Shown here: positions 1 through 6,601 of the stretch, piece after piece | Numbering within the stretch: position 1 is the stretch's first letter | Layout: each line of letters opens with the position of its first letter | Assembly (NCBI GenBank): GCA_919902485.1 | Contig: CAKKRB010000258.1 | Span: forward strand, 1-8,047 | Origin: Omnitrophica bacterium GWA2_41_15 | GTDB lineage: Bacteria > Omnitrophota > Gorgyraeia > Gorgyraeales > Gorgyraeaceae | Length of the DNA stretch: 8,047 nt | Direction: 5' to 3' | The notes under the pieces: generated by a model | Told to the model about the DNA's origin: nothing | The model's database searches: none | The model's input: only the letters and a program-made list of their open reading frames with translations | Position numbers and translations under genes: made by a program

Positions 1-723
1 GGTCCACTTTATTGTGTCTATTTTTTTCTTCTTTTCTTTGCCGTTTGAATCAAATACCTTTACGCTGTCTTTTGTCAGGATTCCTATTTCTCCGTCATCA
101 AGGTATATAACTTTCTTTGTATGCTTTAATATTGCAGGCACATCTGATGCTATAAAATTCTCGTCTTTTCCAACGCCTATTATAAGCGGGCTTTCTTTTC
201 TTGCGCATACGAGCTTGTCAGGTTCATTGCTGGATATGACCCCTAATGCAAAAGACCCTTCCAGCTCTTTCAATGTCTTAAGGACAGCCTCTTTTAAATC
301 TCCCTTATAATATTTTTCTATCAGATGCGCAACCACTTCTGTATCTGTCTCTGATTTAAATTTATGGCCTTCTTCCAAAAGCCTTTCTTTCAGGATTGAA
401 AAATTCTCTATAATACCATTGTGAACTATGGCGATATTATTTGAACAGTCTGAGTGGGGATGGGCATTTATATTTGTAGGAGCGCCGTGAGTCGCCCACC
501 TGGAATGCCCTATGCCGAGATTTGCGCTATCCAGGTCAGGCCTCTCCATAGTCATGGCTACAAGGTCTTTAATTTTACCTGACCTCTTAGCTGTCCTTAT
601 CCTGCCTTTGCTTAAAACAGCTACGCCTGCTGAATCATAGCCTCTGTATTCAAGCTGTTTAAGCCCGTCCAGTAAAACAGACAGGATTTTTTTATTTCCT
701 ATGTAACCTACTATACCGCACAT
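1..723 (-). CDS. glmS: Glutamine--fructose-6-phosphate aminotransferase, N-terminal part (cut by window edge)
   Basis: GlmS makes glucosamine-6-phosphate from fructose-6-phosphate and glutamine in the cytoplasm, the first step toward UDP-GlcNAc for peptidoglycan and lipopolysaccharide. The visible 241 codons are the class II glutamine amidotransferase domain. The start gives MCGIVGYIG, so Cys2 becomes the N-terminal nucleophile once Met is removed. Further hallmarks are LEYRGYDSAG, HSRWATHG, NAHPHSD, HNGIIEN, SETDTEV and ENFIASD, all in the order seen in E. coli GlmS. The frame stays open to position 1. The two SIS (isomerase) domains, roughly the last 370 residues of a ~610-residue protein, lie outside. 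The start at 723 is fixed by Cys2 and by a GAAGGAG ribosome binding site five bases upstream. Transcription is divergent from the next gene. No glmS ribozyme could fit, because the leader is only about 15-20 bases. Confidence 0.97.
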   Translation of the reverse strand, partial: MCGIVGYIGNKKILSVLLDGLKQLEYRGYDSAGVAVLSKGRIRTAKRSGKIKDLVAMTMERPDLDSANLGIGHSRWATHGAPTNINAHPHSDCSNNIAIVHNGIIENFSILKERLLEEGHKFKSETDTEVVAHLIEKYYKGDLKEAVLKTLKELEGSFALGVISSNEPDKLVCARKESPLIIGVGKDENFIASDVPAILKHTKKVIYLDDGEIGILTKDSVKVFDSNGKEKKKKIDTIKWT

Positions 724-741
724 AAATACTCCTTCTGATGT

Positions 742-770
742 ATTATATATTATCTGCCAGCTTGTGCCAA
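742..770 (-). promoter_or_regulatory. glmS promoter
   Basis: On the minus strand there is a -35 box TTGGCA (770-765), a 17-base spacer and a perfect -10 box TATAAT (747-742). The GAAGGAG ribosome binding site (735-729) lies just downstream. This is a textbook sigma-70-type arrangement and implies a very short leader. It is a sequence match only; no start site has been measured. Confidence 0.75.
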
Positions 771-780
771 TAGAAAAAAT

Positions 781-3072
781 ATGTTAAACTTATGTATAAT
801 GAAAATAAACCTCAAATTAAACATCAGCGCTTTCGCGCTCGGCCTAACCTCAATGATAGGCCAGATAATTATTATAAGAGAGCTTATTGTGGTATTCTAC
901 GGCAATGAGCTTTCTTTAGGCATAATACTCGCATGCTGGCTTTTCTGGTCGGCATTTGGAAGCCTTGTGCTTGGCAGAATTGCAGACCATATCCAGTTTA
1001 AAGAAAAACTCCTGTCATATGTCCAGCTCGCAATATCAATAGTCATACCTCTAAACATATTCTTAATCCGCATAATAAAGCCTTTATTAAAAATCCATGC
1101 AGGCAAACTTATAGGATTTACACAAATGCTGGGCGCTTCTTTTGTGTCCTTATCAGTTATTTGCATATTGATGGGCTTCACCTTTATCCTTATCTCCAGG
1201 ATTGCTTCAAAAGATAACAATGTGCCTTCCAAACAGATAGGCAGAATATATTTACTGGAAAGCCTTGGCGCATCTGTGGGTGGGCTTATTTATACCTTGT
1301 TTCTCGTAAAAGCATACACGCCTTTTCACAATGCCCTTATATTAGGAAATCTTAACCTGATTGTCTCTATATTATTCAATAGAAATTTAATCCAGCTTGT
1401 GTATCTGGTGGTATTTTCAACTACAATCATATTCAACTGGCCAAAACACCTGGATGGATTCACGCGCGGCTTCCAGTCCAGGCCCATGAAGCTCGTAGAA
1501 AATAAAGATTCCCTATATGGAAATATCTCTGTCACAAGATTGGAAAATCAGTACAGCTTTTATGAAAACGGATCTTTGCTGTTTACCGGAGGAGACTTGG
1601 CAACAAGCGAGGAATCAGTGCACTACGCAATGCTTGAGCACCTGTACCCGAAAAAAATCCTCCTTATAGGCGGCGGCACAGGAGGCGCGATAAACCAGAT
1701 CTTAAAACATAAGGTGGACAGGATTGACTATGTGGAATTAGACCCTTTTATAATAAGCCTCTCGCAGAAATACATGCCTCCAATAACAGATGACAGGGTA
1801 AATACAATCCATATGGACGGCAGGCTCTTCGTAAAACAGGCAAGCATTATAGGCAATTTCACAACACCTTACAAGTATGATGTAATAATATTAAGCCTTC
1901 CTGACCCTTACACTGCAAGCCTCAATAGATTTTATTCCCTGGAATTCTTCCAGGAGGTTAAAAAAATCCTGGAGCCGCGTGGTGTATTTTCTTTCGGACT
2001 TCTTTCTTCTGAAAATTATATAAGCCCTGAGCATGCTGTATATCTCAGCTGTATTTACAATACTCTCAAAAAAGAATTCAATGACATAAAACTTCTCCCA
2101 GGAGATACTATTACATTCATTGCGTCAGGAGAGCCTGGTATGCTCACCCAGGACGCGAATGTCCTGATAAAAAGATTGAAAGAAAGAAACATTAAAACCA
2201 AGTTTGTCAGGGAATATTACCTGCCTTTTAAATTAGACCCTTTGAGAATAAAGTATGTGGAAAGCGCCATTCAAAAATTTCAGAATACAAGAATAAATAC
2301 TGACTTTAAACCCATAGGATACCTATATCACGCTATATTGTGGATAAGTTTTTTTGACGCCACTAGAAATCTGCTTCCGTATATAGGCAAAATCAACCTT
2401 GGAATCTTTATTTTAATAGCATTTGCCTTGTTTATGATAACCTTGCTGGCGCAAAAACTAACCAGGGCTTCTTTGAAATTCCCTGTTTTAATATCTATGG
2501 CTGGAACAGGCATGAGCCAGATATGTTTTCAGGTAATTATTATACTGGCGTTTCAGTTTATATACGGCTACATGTATTATCAGATAGGATTTATCCTTAC
2601 CTCATTCATGATAGGCCTTACAATCGGAAGTTTTTTTATAACTAAACTTATAGAAAAAATAGAAGATGAAAAATCTCTGTATTTGAAAACTCAGTCCATG
2701 CTTGCCATCTATCCATTAATACTGGCAGGAGCGCTCTTTATCATCTCAAAGACAAACCAGTTTAAACCTGGCATAGGGGGCATGTTACAGATAGCCTTTG
2801 TGATACTGCCTATAGCTGCTGGTTTTATAGGCGGTTTCCAGTTCCTTCTCGCGAACAAAATCTGGCTTGAAGGTTCCAAAGATATCGCTAAAACCACAGG
2901 CCTTTTATGCGGCATTGATCTGCTCGGTTCCTGCATAGGCGGATTAGTTATAGGTATGATATTTATTCCAATACTTGGGATTATTCAGACGTGTGTGTTG
3001 CTAAGCGTTATAAATATATTTATTTTTATTCTAATTTCCAATTCCAGGAATCCTGCTATTCAAAAGATGTAA
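781..3072 (+). CDS. Membrane-embedded spermidine-synthase-like protein (TM - aminopropyltransferase-like domain - TM)
   Basis: The protein has three parts. Residues ~13-220 hold about six or seven hydrophobic helices. Residues ~235-500 form a soluble spermidine-synthase-like Rossmann domain. Residues ~512-752 hold another seven or eight helices. The middle domain shows the nucleotide-binding motif GGGTGG (297-302), acidic strand end VELDPF (318-323), MDGR (345-348) and LPDPYTASLNRFYS (373-386). In spermidine synthases the last region is usually SDCTDP, with a catalytic Asp in the first D; here that Asp aligns with Ser372, while the later Asp (D375) remains. The fold should bind S-adenosylmethionine or its decarboxylated form, but true spermidine synthesis is doubtful. 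Substrate and role are unknown; a link to transport or to modification of a membrane substrate is only inference. Met7 (position 799) fits the start of the first helix equally well, and neither start has a clear ribosome binding site. The gene is divergent from glmS and convergent with the toxin-antitoxin pair. Confidence 0.85.
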   Translation: MLNLCIMKINLKLNISAFALGLTSMIGQIIIIRELIVVFYGNELSLGIILACWLFWSAFGSLVLGRIADHIQFKEKLLSYVQLAISIVIPLNIFLIRIIKPLLKIHAGKLIGFTQMLGASFVSLSVICILMGFTFILISRIASKDNNVPSKQIGRIYLLESLGASVGGLIYTLFLVKAYTPFHNALILGNLNLIVSILFNRNLIQLVYLVVFSTTIIFNWPKHLDGFTRGFQSRPMKLVENKDSLYGNISVTRLENQYSFYENGSLLFTGGDLATSEESVHYAMLEHLYPKKILLIGGGTGGAINQILKHKVDRIDYVELDPFIISLSQKYMPPITDDRVNTIHMDGRLFVKQASIIGNFTTPYKYDVIILSLPDPYTASLNRFYSLEFFQEVKKILEPRGVFSFGLLSSENYISPEHAVYLSCIYNTLKKEFNDIKLLPGDTITFIASGEPGMLTQDANVLIKRLKERNIKTKFVREYYLPFKLDPLRIKYVESAIQKFQNTRINTDFKPIGYLYHAILWISFFDATRNLLPYIGKINLGIFILIAFALFMITLLAQKLTRASLKFPVLISMAGTGMSQICFQVIIILAFQFIYGYMYYQIGFILTSFMIGLTIGSFFITKLIEKIEDEKSLYLKTQSMLAIYPLILAGALFIISKTNQFKPGIGGMLQIAFVILPIAAGFIGGFQFLLANKIWLEGSKDIAKTTGLLCGIDLLGSCIGGLVIGMIFIPILGIIQTCVLLSVINIFIFILISNSRNPAIQKM

Positions 3073-3088
3073 AAAAGTTATCTACAAT

Positions 3089-3114
3089 GCAGGGGAGCCT
3101 TAAGGCTCCCCTGC
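3089..3114. terminator. Perfect 11-bp hairpin between convergent genes
   Basis: An 11-base GC-rich arm (3089-3099) and its exact complement (3104-3114) flank a TTAA loop. It lies 16 bases after the stop of the spermidine-synthase-like gene and just past the toxin stop. No U-run follows directly on the plus strand. On the minus strand a run of six T comes about ten bases later. It probably ends or stabilises both transcripts, but it is not a canonical intrinsic terminator. Confidence 0.5.
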
Positions 3115-3116
3115 TG

Positions 3117-3386
3117 CTATGGATGAGGCGTAATTGCTATAATAATTATTTCCCATCTTTGTTTCCCATAAAAGAAAAATATTCTATAGGCCTCAAAGAC
3201 CTTTTTTCCATTAGGGCCCTTGAACGAATAAAATTCATGTGTCTCGAGGCTGGGATGCCTTGGATTCTCCTGAAGAAATCTAAGGGCTTTGGATACTGCT
3301 TTAAAACATTTCTCAAGATTAGGGGATTTTTTAAGTTCTTTGAGACTTGTCTCGGCGGTTGGCGTGAAACTTAAAAGAAACTTCAT
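3117..3386 (-). CDS. RelE/ParE-superfamily-type toxin of a toxin-antitoxin pair
   Basis: This is an 89-residue basic protein, the second gene of a two-gene unit. The N-terminal part (LLSFTPTAETSLKEL) has the first strand and following helix expected of a RelE/ParE fold. The stretch HPSLETHEF-SFKGPNGKKVFEAY and the end IIIIAITPHP match what I recall of a RelE/ParE-like family. If it acts like its relatives it would inhibit growth, either as an mRNA interferase or through gyrase; the sequence does not decide which. Relatives as I remember them carry about nine more residues between FEAY and the RIFF strand, so this copy may have a small in-frame deletion. Its ATG overlaps the antitoxin stop as ATGA, indicating coupled translation. 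Assignment to the superfamily is fairly secure; activity is not. Confidence 0.7.
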   Translation of the reverse strand: MKFLLSFTPTAETSLKELKKSPNLEKCFKAVSKALRFLQENPRHPSLETHEFYSFKGPNGKKVFEAYRIFFFYGKQRWEIIIIAITPHP

Positions 3387-3727
3387 AAGTTTTCTAGGAA
3401 GGAGTCCAAATCATCTATGCGCTTAATTTTCCCTTCCCGCGCTTCCTGGAGCCCTTTGCGGACTTTTCCAATAACCTCGGGATTGCGATATACCCATGCT
3501 TCGCTGCTTGGAATAGATACAGCTGGCCTTAATAAAATATCTCCGTTCTTAGCAACAAAAACCTGGTATGCCTCTACCTCCATCCGTTTGCCAAGCGACT
3601 TGGCCAATTTCCCTCCCAGCGTAATCCTGTGTTTTGAGTCAAGCGGCTTTGTATTATACGGGACAAATTCCTCATGAATATCAATTATTTCTTTCTTTGC
3701 CTTCTCGTATGATTTAAGCGTTTTCAT
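3383..3727 (-). CDS. AbrB-like antitoxin / DNA-binding partner of the adjacent toxin
   Basis: This 114-residue protein lies directly before the RelE/ParE-type toxin and overlaps it by four bases. Residues ~29-68 resemble a swapped-hairpin AbrB/MazE DNA-binding domain: PLDSKHRITL, then YQVFVAKNGDILLRP. The C-terminal part (residues ~76-114, VIGKVRKGLQEAREGKI and an acidic tail) is a helical, charged segment of the kind that wraps the toxin in RelB- or Phd-type antitoxins. Expected role: neutralise the toxin and repress the shared promoter. The start at 3727 is chosen because an AGGAGG ribosome binding site (3741-3736) lies eight bases upstream. The other ATG at 3734 is out of frame. Domain assignment is by motif and context, so it is moderately certain. 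Confidence 0.68.
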   Translation of the reverse strand: MKTLKSYEKAKKEIIDIHEEFVPYNTKPLDSKHRITLGGKLAKSLGKRMEVEAYQVFVAKNGDILLRPAVSIPSSEAWVYRNPEVIGKVRKGLQEAREGKIKRIDDLDSFLENL

Positions 3728-3747
3728 ATATCATGCCTCCTATCTAA

Positions 3748-3776
3748 AGTATATATTATAGTGGGAATATTGTCAA
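3748..3776 (-). promoter_or_regulatory. Promoter of the toxin-antitoxin operon
   Basis: On the minus strand there is a perfect -35 TTGACA (3776-3771), a 17-base spacer and -10 TATACT (3753-3748). It is followed by the AGGAGG ribosome binding site at 3741-3736 and the antitoxin ATG at 3727. This is the strongest-looking promoter in the window, as expected for a module held down by autorepression. Confidence 0.8.
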
Positions 3777-3796
3777 GTGGGAAAATGGGAAAATAT
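3761..3796 (+). repeat. GGGAA-type direct repeats upstream of the antitoxin gene
   Basis: Three imperfect copies of a GTGGGAATAT / GTGGGAAAAT / ATGGGAAAAT motif begin at 3761, 3777 and 3785. The first two start 16 bases apart and the last two eight apart. They overlap or adjoin the -35 box of the toxin-antitoxin promoter, so they could be binding sites for the antitoxin. Low complexity is the alternative explanation. Confidence 0.35.
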
Positions 3797-3915
3797 AACT
3801 TAAATGTTTTGCAACTCCAACCCTTGTTTTTTGCAAAATATGTGATATATTATGTATAGAAGTTGAAACAGCGAAGGAGGCGTGGAATAGCGTAAAGCGC
3901 CAAGGTTTATAGCCT
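3796..3915 (+). other. Intergenic segment with possible small transcript or gene relic
   Basis: No convincing gene is present. A 37-codon open frame runs from after the TAA at 3796-3798 to TAG at 3910-3912, but it has no ATG or GTG and no ribosome binding site. Two TTTTGCAA motifs (3807-3814 and 3829-3836) are 22 bases apart, and the second lies within the palindrome TTTTGCAAAA. A weak plus-strand promoter can be drawn: TTGCAA (3831-3836), 18 bases, TATAGA (3855-3860). It would give an RNA of about 85 bases ending at the terminator at 3916-3949, with small internal GC-rich pairings around 3880-3903. It matches no riboswitch or RNA family I can name. Confidence 0.3.
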
Positions 3916-3949
3916 ATAGAAAAAGCCCTGAAATCAGGGCTTTTTCTAT
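3916..3949. terminator. Bidirectional intrinsic terminator
   Basis: The 16-base arms 3916-3931 and 3934-3949 are exact complements. The core is a GCCCTG/CAGGGC stem, flanked by five A on one side and five T on the other, so it works as a rho-independent terminator on both strands. On the minus strand it lies 11 bases after the Memo-AMMECR1 stop and ends the long operon. On the plus strand there is no clear gene in front of it. Confidence 0.88.
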
Positions 3950-3960
3950 TTCTACTGCTT

Positions 3961-5424
3961 CTATTCTCCGAACACTTCTGCGCTGAAGGTGTAGATCTCT
4001 GTAGATTTATCTTTCCAAGCATCCTGAGGCAGGCCTGCTTTTCTGCACGTTTCTTTAAGAAAAGTTTCTCTATCCCAGTTGTATTCTGTGGCAACCTGGG
4101 GCAATAATAACCCTGAATCAAAACCGCGCTTCATAACTAATCCGTGCTTTCCAACCTCTATCTCATTTATATCTTTTATTCTTTTAAGAGGCGTAAGCAC
4201 TGATATCTCGTACTCAAGTTTTCCAAGCTCTTCCTGCGTCACAGGATTAAACCTGTAATCATTGACCGCTGCTGATTTCGCAACATCTTTTACTGTCTCA
4301 AAAAGCGGTTTTACTGCCTGAATATATCCAATGCATCCCCTTAGCTGACCATTTTCTTTCAGGGTTACAAACGCCCCGCAATTCTCTTTTAGCCTTTCCT
4401 CTGTCACATTGGGCAAAAACTGCCTTTTGCCTGTAACAGCCTCTGTTACTGAGAGTTTTGCAATCTCCATTAGCTTTTTCTTCTCTTCTTTATTCAAATA
4501 CTCGTCTTTCATTATCATCTCTCCTTTTTTCTCTGAATCCTCTGGTATATACACAATAATGCTTGAATAACCTACAACCCTTGATTTATCTCCTGTCACA
4601 TCCCCTGAATTAGCGTATTTTATAATGCTTGCTTTTGCGCCTGATCTATTTGCAAACATGATCATTCCTAAAACAGCGATAGGCGCGTCTATCTCTGTTT
4701 TCCCTTCCTGCAACTGGCTCAATAACCATCCAGCATCTAATTTTTCAACAGCGCTTAATCCGCTTGTATCGAGTTCCACTGCTTTATCATAAGGATAATA
4801 ATGAGAAAGGTCCGCGCTGATAACCAAAAGCGTATCTTTATCCATTACATCATAAAGCGCATCGCTTAATATCCTGGCATCTTCCGCTTCAGGATTTCCC
4901 ATAGCAATAGGCACTATTCTGAAATCCTTATCCTTATACACCCTCTGTAAAAATGGGAGCTCGACTTCAATAGCATGCTCTTTTTGATGCGCCTCCGGAT
5001 AATAAATAAACCTATTATTCTTCTCTATTATTTTATTTGCAAGTGTTTCGTCTATTTTCACAAGGCCGAGGGGGGTTTTGAATGCGCCTTTATTGTAAAC
5101 TGATATGCCGCTGAACCCTACATAGTGACTTGGCGAGATTATAATTACCTTTTTGAAATCCGTTCCTTCCAGCTGCTTAAAACTATACGCTGCAACCTGT
5201 CCTGAATATTCATAACCTGCGTGCGGCGCTATTATTGCCAGGATATTCCCTTTGATATCTGATTTTTTAACATTCGCCAAAAAACTGTCTACTTTTTTCG
5301 CAAGCGCCTCTTTATCCTCTGGATAAAACGCCCCTGCCACAGCAGGCTTTCTTATATCCTCTGAAGAATAAACCGTACAAGAACATAGAATAAAAATGAT
5401 TGCTAATAGTAATATTTTATTCAT
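3961..5424 (-). CDS. amrB/amrA: AmmeMemoRadiSam proteins B and A fused: Memo-AMMECR1 protein with lipoprotein-type signal
   Basis: This 487-residue fusion joins two parts of the AmmeMemoRadiSam system, whose reaction is unknown. Residues 1-16 are a hydrophobic signal ending LCSC, which reads as a lipobox with Cys16 lipidated. Residues ~25-295 are the Memo domain, related to extradiol dioxygenases, with APHAGY (His68), SPSH (His100), EHAIEVELPF (149-158) and SADLSHYY (203-210). Residues ~308-487 are the AMMECR1 domain, with the hallmark LRGCIG (361-366), FNPVT and LLLPQVATEYNWD. The Cys that human MEMO1 carries in a CGRxPI motif is absent; by my alignment Glu244 occupies its place in EIDAPI. 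Domains A and B are often separate genes, so this is a fusion. Its ATG overlaps the stop of the 50-residue leader gene as ATGA. The lipoprotein call is by motif only and depends on this start. The protein ends just before a strong terminator. Confidence 0.92.
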   Translation of the reverse strand: MNKILLLAIIFILCSCTVYSSEDIRKPAVAGAFYPEDKEALAKKVDSFLANVKKSDIKGNILAIIAPHAGYEYSGQVAAYSFKQLEGTDFKKVIIISPSHYVGFSGISVYNKGAFKTPLGLVKIDETLANKIIEKNNRFIYYPEAHQKEHAIEVELPFLQRVYKDKDFRIVPIAMGNPEAEDARILSDALYDVMDKDTLLVISADLSHYYPYDKAVELDTSGLSAVEKLDAGWLLSQLQEGKTEIDAPIAVLGMIMFANRSGAKASIIKYANSGDVTGDKSRVVGYSSIIVYIPEDSEKKGEMIMKDEYLNKEEKKKLMEIAKLSVTEAVTGKRQFLPNVTEERLKENCGAFVTLKENGQLRGCIGYIQAVKPLFETVKDVAKSAAVNDYRFNPVTQEELGKLEYEISVLTPLKRIKDINEIEVGKHGLVMKRGFDSGLLLPQVATEYNWDRETFLKETCRKAGLPQDAWKDKSTEIYTFSAEVFGE

Positions 5425-5573
5425 CCTGCTAAAGTTTTATAATATTTTGCTTCTTTATACTGTGTTTTCTTAAATAACTTTAACTTCTTGATGCCTGGCA
5501 GTATCCAAATTGCCAATGCCCCAAATCCCGCCATCTTCAAAAATTCTTTACGCGTAATCTTGTCTTTGAACAT
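5421..5573 (-). CDS. Small Tat-like leader protein of the AmmeMemoRadiSam locus (50 aa)
   Basis: This short gene lies between the radical SAM gene and the Memo-AMMECR1 gene. It starts MFKDKITRKEFLKMAGFGAL, which resembles a twin-arginine export signal ([ST]RRxFLK followed by a hydrophobic stretch), although the second Arg is Lys. A hydrophobic segment covers residues ~14-27, then a basic stretch, then the tail QYKEAKYYKTLAG. It has the best ribosome binding site of the operon (GGAAGGAAGG, three bases before ATG). Its stop overlaps the next start as ATGA. Some radical SAM members of this system, as I recall, carry just such a Tat-like leader and an EA(K/M)YY linker ahead of the CLLCP motif; here the leader stands alone. 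The real product and its export are untested. That it is translated is well supported by spacing and overlap. Confidence 0.75.
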   Translation of the reverse strand: MFKDKITRKEFLKMAGFGALAIWILPGIKKLKLFKKTQYKEAKYYKTLAG

Positions 5574-5584
5574 ATCCTTCCTTC

Positions 5585-5626
5585 CGTTAATTCACAAAAC
5601 GAGTATGACTTGTTTGTAAATTAACG
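5585..5626. promoter_or_regulatory. Long imperfect inverted repeat inside the operon
   Basis: Arms 5585-5604 and 5608-5626 pair over 17 Watson-Crick pairs with one wobble, one mismatch and one single-base bulge, around a 3-base loop. The repeat starts right after the radical SAM stop codon (5629-5627) and ends just before the ribosome binding site of the Tat-like leader gene. It is AT-rich with no following U-run, so it is unlikely to be an intrinsic terminator. An mRNA stability or processing hairpin, or an operator for a dimeric regulator, would fit. Confidence 0.6.
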
Positions 5627-6601
5627 CTAGTCCCAGCGGCCTGGGATTTTAGCGGAACAAAACTTGCATAGTCCGCTAGTTATATTATTCTGGGTAACCG
5701 TATAGCCCAAACGCTCTATGAGCAGTTTTTTACATACTGGGCAATAAGTATTATTGCCCTCGTGTTCTGGAATATTACCGATATAAACATAATTTATGCC
5801 TTTTGACATCGCGATTTCCCTCGCCTGGATAAGCGATTCTTCAGGCGTAGGCGGCAGATTTTTTAACTGGTATGTAGGCCAGAATTTTGAAAAGTGCACT
5901 GGCACATCAAGTCCCAGATTTTCAACTATCCAGTCGCACATCCTGGAAAAATCATCTTTTGTGTCATTATATGTGGGGACTACCAGGTTTACAAGTTCCA
6001 GCCATACGCCTTTTTCTTTTATCAGTTTTATTGCGCTCATCACAGGCCCGACATGGCCCCTTGTGACATTTTCATAAAAATCCTCTGCAATACCCTTAAA
6101 GTCCACTTTTACTGCATCCAGGAAAGCACAGGCATCTTCCAGGGGTTTCTGATTTATATATCCTGCTGTTACCCATACATTCAGTATGTTATTTTTATGC
6201 GCAGCCTCTGCAATATCAGCTGCATATTCAAAAAATATAACCGGATCTGAATAAGTGCAGGCAATGGTCCTGCATTTATTTTCTATTGCCCCCTGGACAA
6301 CTTGTTCCGGAGACATGTCCATATTTACAGTGTCTTCCGGGTTAGACTGCGAGATCTCCCAGTTCTGGCAATAAAGGCAATGCAGATTGCACCCCGCGGT
6401 TGCTAATGAAAAAGAAAGAGACCCTGGCAGAAAATGATAAAACGGTTTTTTTTCAATGGGGTCCACGTGCACTGCGCAGGGTTTCCCATAGACAAGAGTC
6501 TGAAGTTTCCCGCCTATATGCATACGGGCCCTGCATTTTCCCCTCTCTCCTTCTTTCAATTCGCAGCTCACCGGGCATAATAAACATCTGACCTTTTTCA
6601 T
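5627..6601 (-). CDS. amrS: AmmeMemoRadiSam system radical SAM enzyme
   Basis: This is a 324-residue radical SAM protein of the PflA-like group that travels with Memo and AMMECR1 proteins; its substrate is unknown. The [4Fe-4S] motif CNLHCLYC (Cys71, Cys75, Cys78) is the CX3CX2C form. An N-terminal cysteine set (CLLCPVSC and GKCRAR; Cys6, 9, 13, 23) and the family signature HVDPIEKKPFYHFLPG (45-60) come first. VTAGYIN, VKVDFKG, LVNLVVPTYND, HFSKFWPTY and YIGN follow. The C-terminus adds CPVC (287-290) and CKFC (312-315), which look like a zinc or second metal site. The ATG overlaps the stop of the 61-residue anchor gene (ATGA) and has only a weak GAAGA upstream, so translation is probably coupled. 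The N-terminal linker and anchor found in longer relatives seem to have moved into that upstream gene. Confidence 0.94.
   Translation of the reverse strand: MKKVRCLLCPVSCELKEGERGKCRARMHIGGKLQTLVYGKPCAVHVDPIEKKPFYHFLPGSLSFSLATAGCNLHCLYCQNWEISQSNPEDTVNMDMSPEQVVQGAIENKCRTIACTYSDPVIFFEYAADIAEAAHKNNILNVWVTAGYINQKPLEDACAFLDAVKVDFKGIAEDFYENVTRGHVGPVMSAIKLIKEKGVWLELVNLVVPTYNDTKDDFSRMCDWIVENLGLDVPVHFSKFWPTYQLKNLPPTPEESLIQAREIAMSKGINYVYIGNIPEHEGNNTYCPVCKKLLIERLGYTVTQNNITSGLCKFCSAKIPGRWD

Noticed and set aside
14..310. 98-codon open frame on the plus strand
   Set aside because: It is antisense to the well-supported glmS coding region and has no family features.
724..780. glmS ribozyme or riboswitch leader
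   Set aside because: The promoter lies within 50 bases of the start codon, so there is no room for a structured leader.
2991..3374. 127-codon plus-strand frame over the end of the spermidine-synthase-like gene and the toxin
   Set aside because: It runs out of frame through one real gene and antisense to another, crosses the 3089-3114 hairpin and lacks a ribosome binding site.
3757..3776. Second TATAAT-like -10 box close to the toxin-antitoxin -35 box
   Set aside because: It is only ten bases from TTGACA, too close for sigma-70; the TATACT box at 17 bases fits.
3799..3912. 37-codon frame as a real small gene
   Set aside because: There is no ATG or GTG in frame and no ribosome binding site, so it is kept only as a possible relic.
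3756..4121. 121-codon minus-strand frame over the end of the Memo-AMMECR1 gene
   Set aside because: It lies out of frame in the AMMECR1 domain, then runs through the terminator and into the intergenic repeats.
5585..5626. Intrinsic terminator after the radical SAM gene
   Set aside because: The stem is AT-rich and no U-run follows on the minus strand; the operon seems to continue.
5796..6250. Plus-strand frames of 93 and 118 codons
   Set aside because: Both are antisense shadows of the radical SAM gene.
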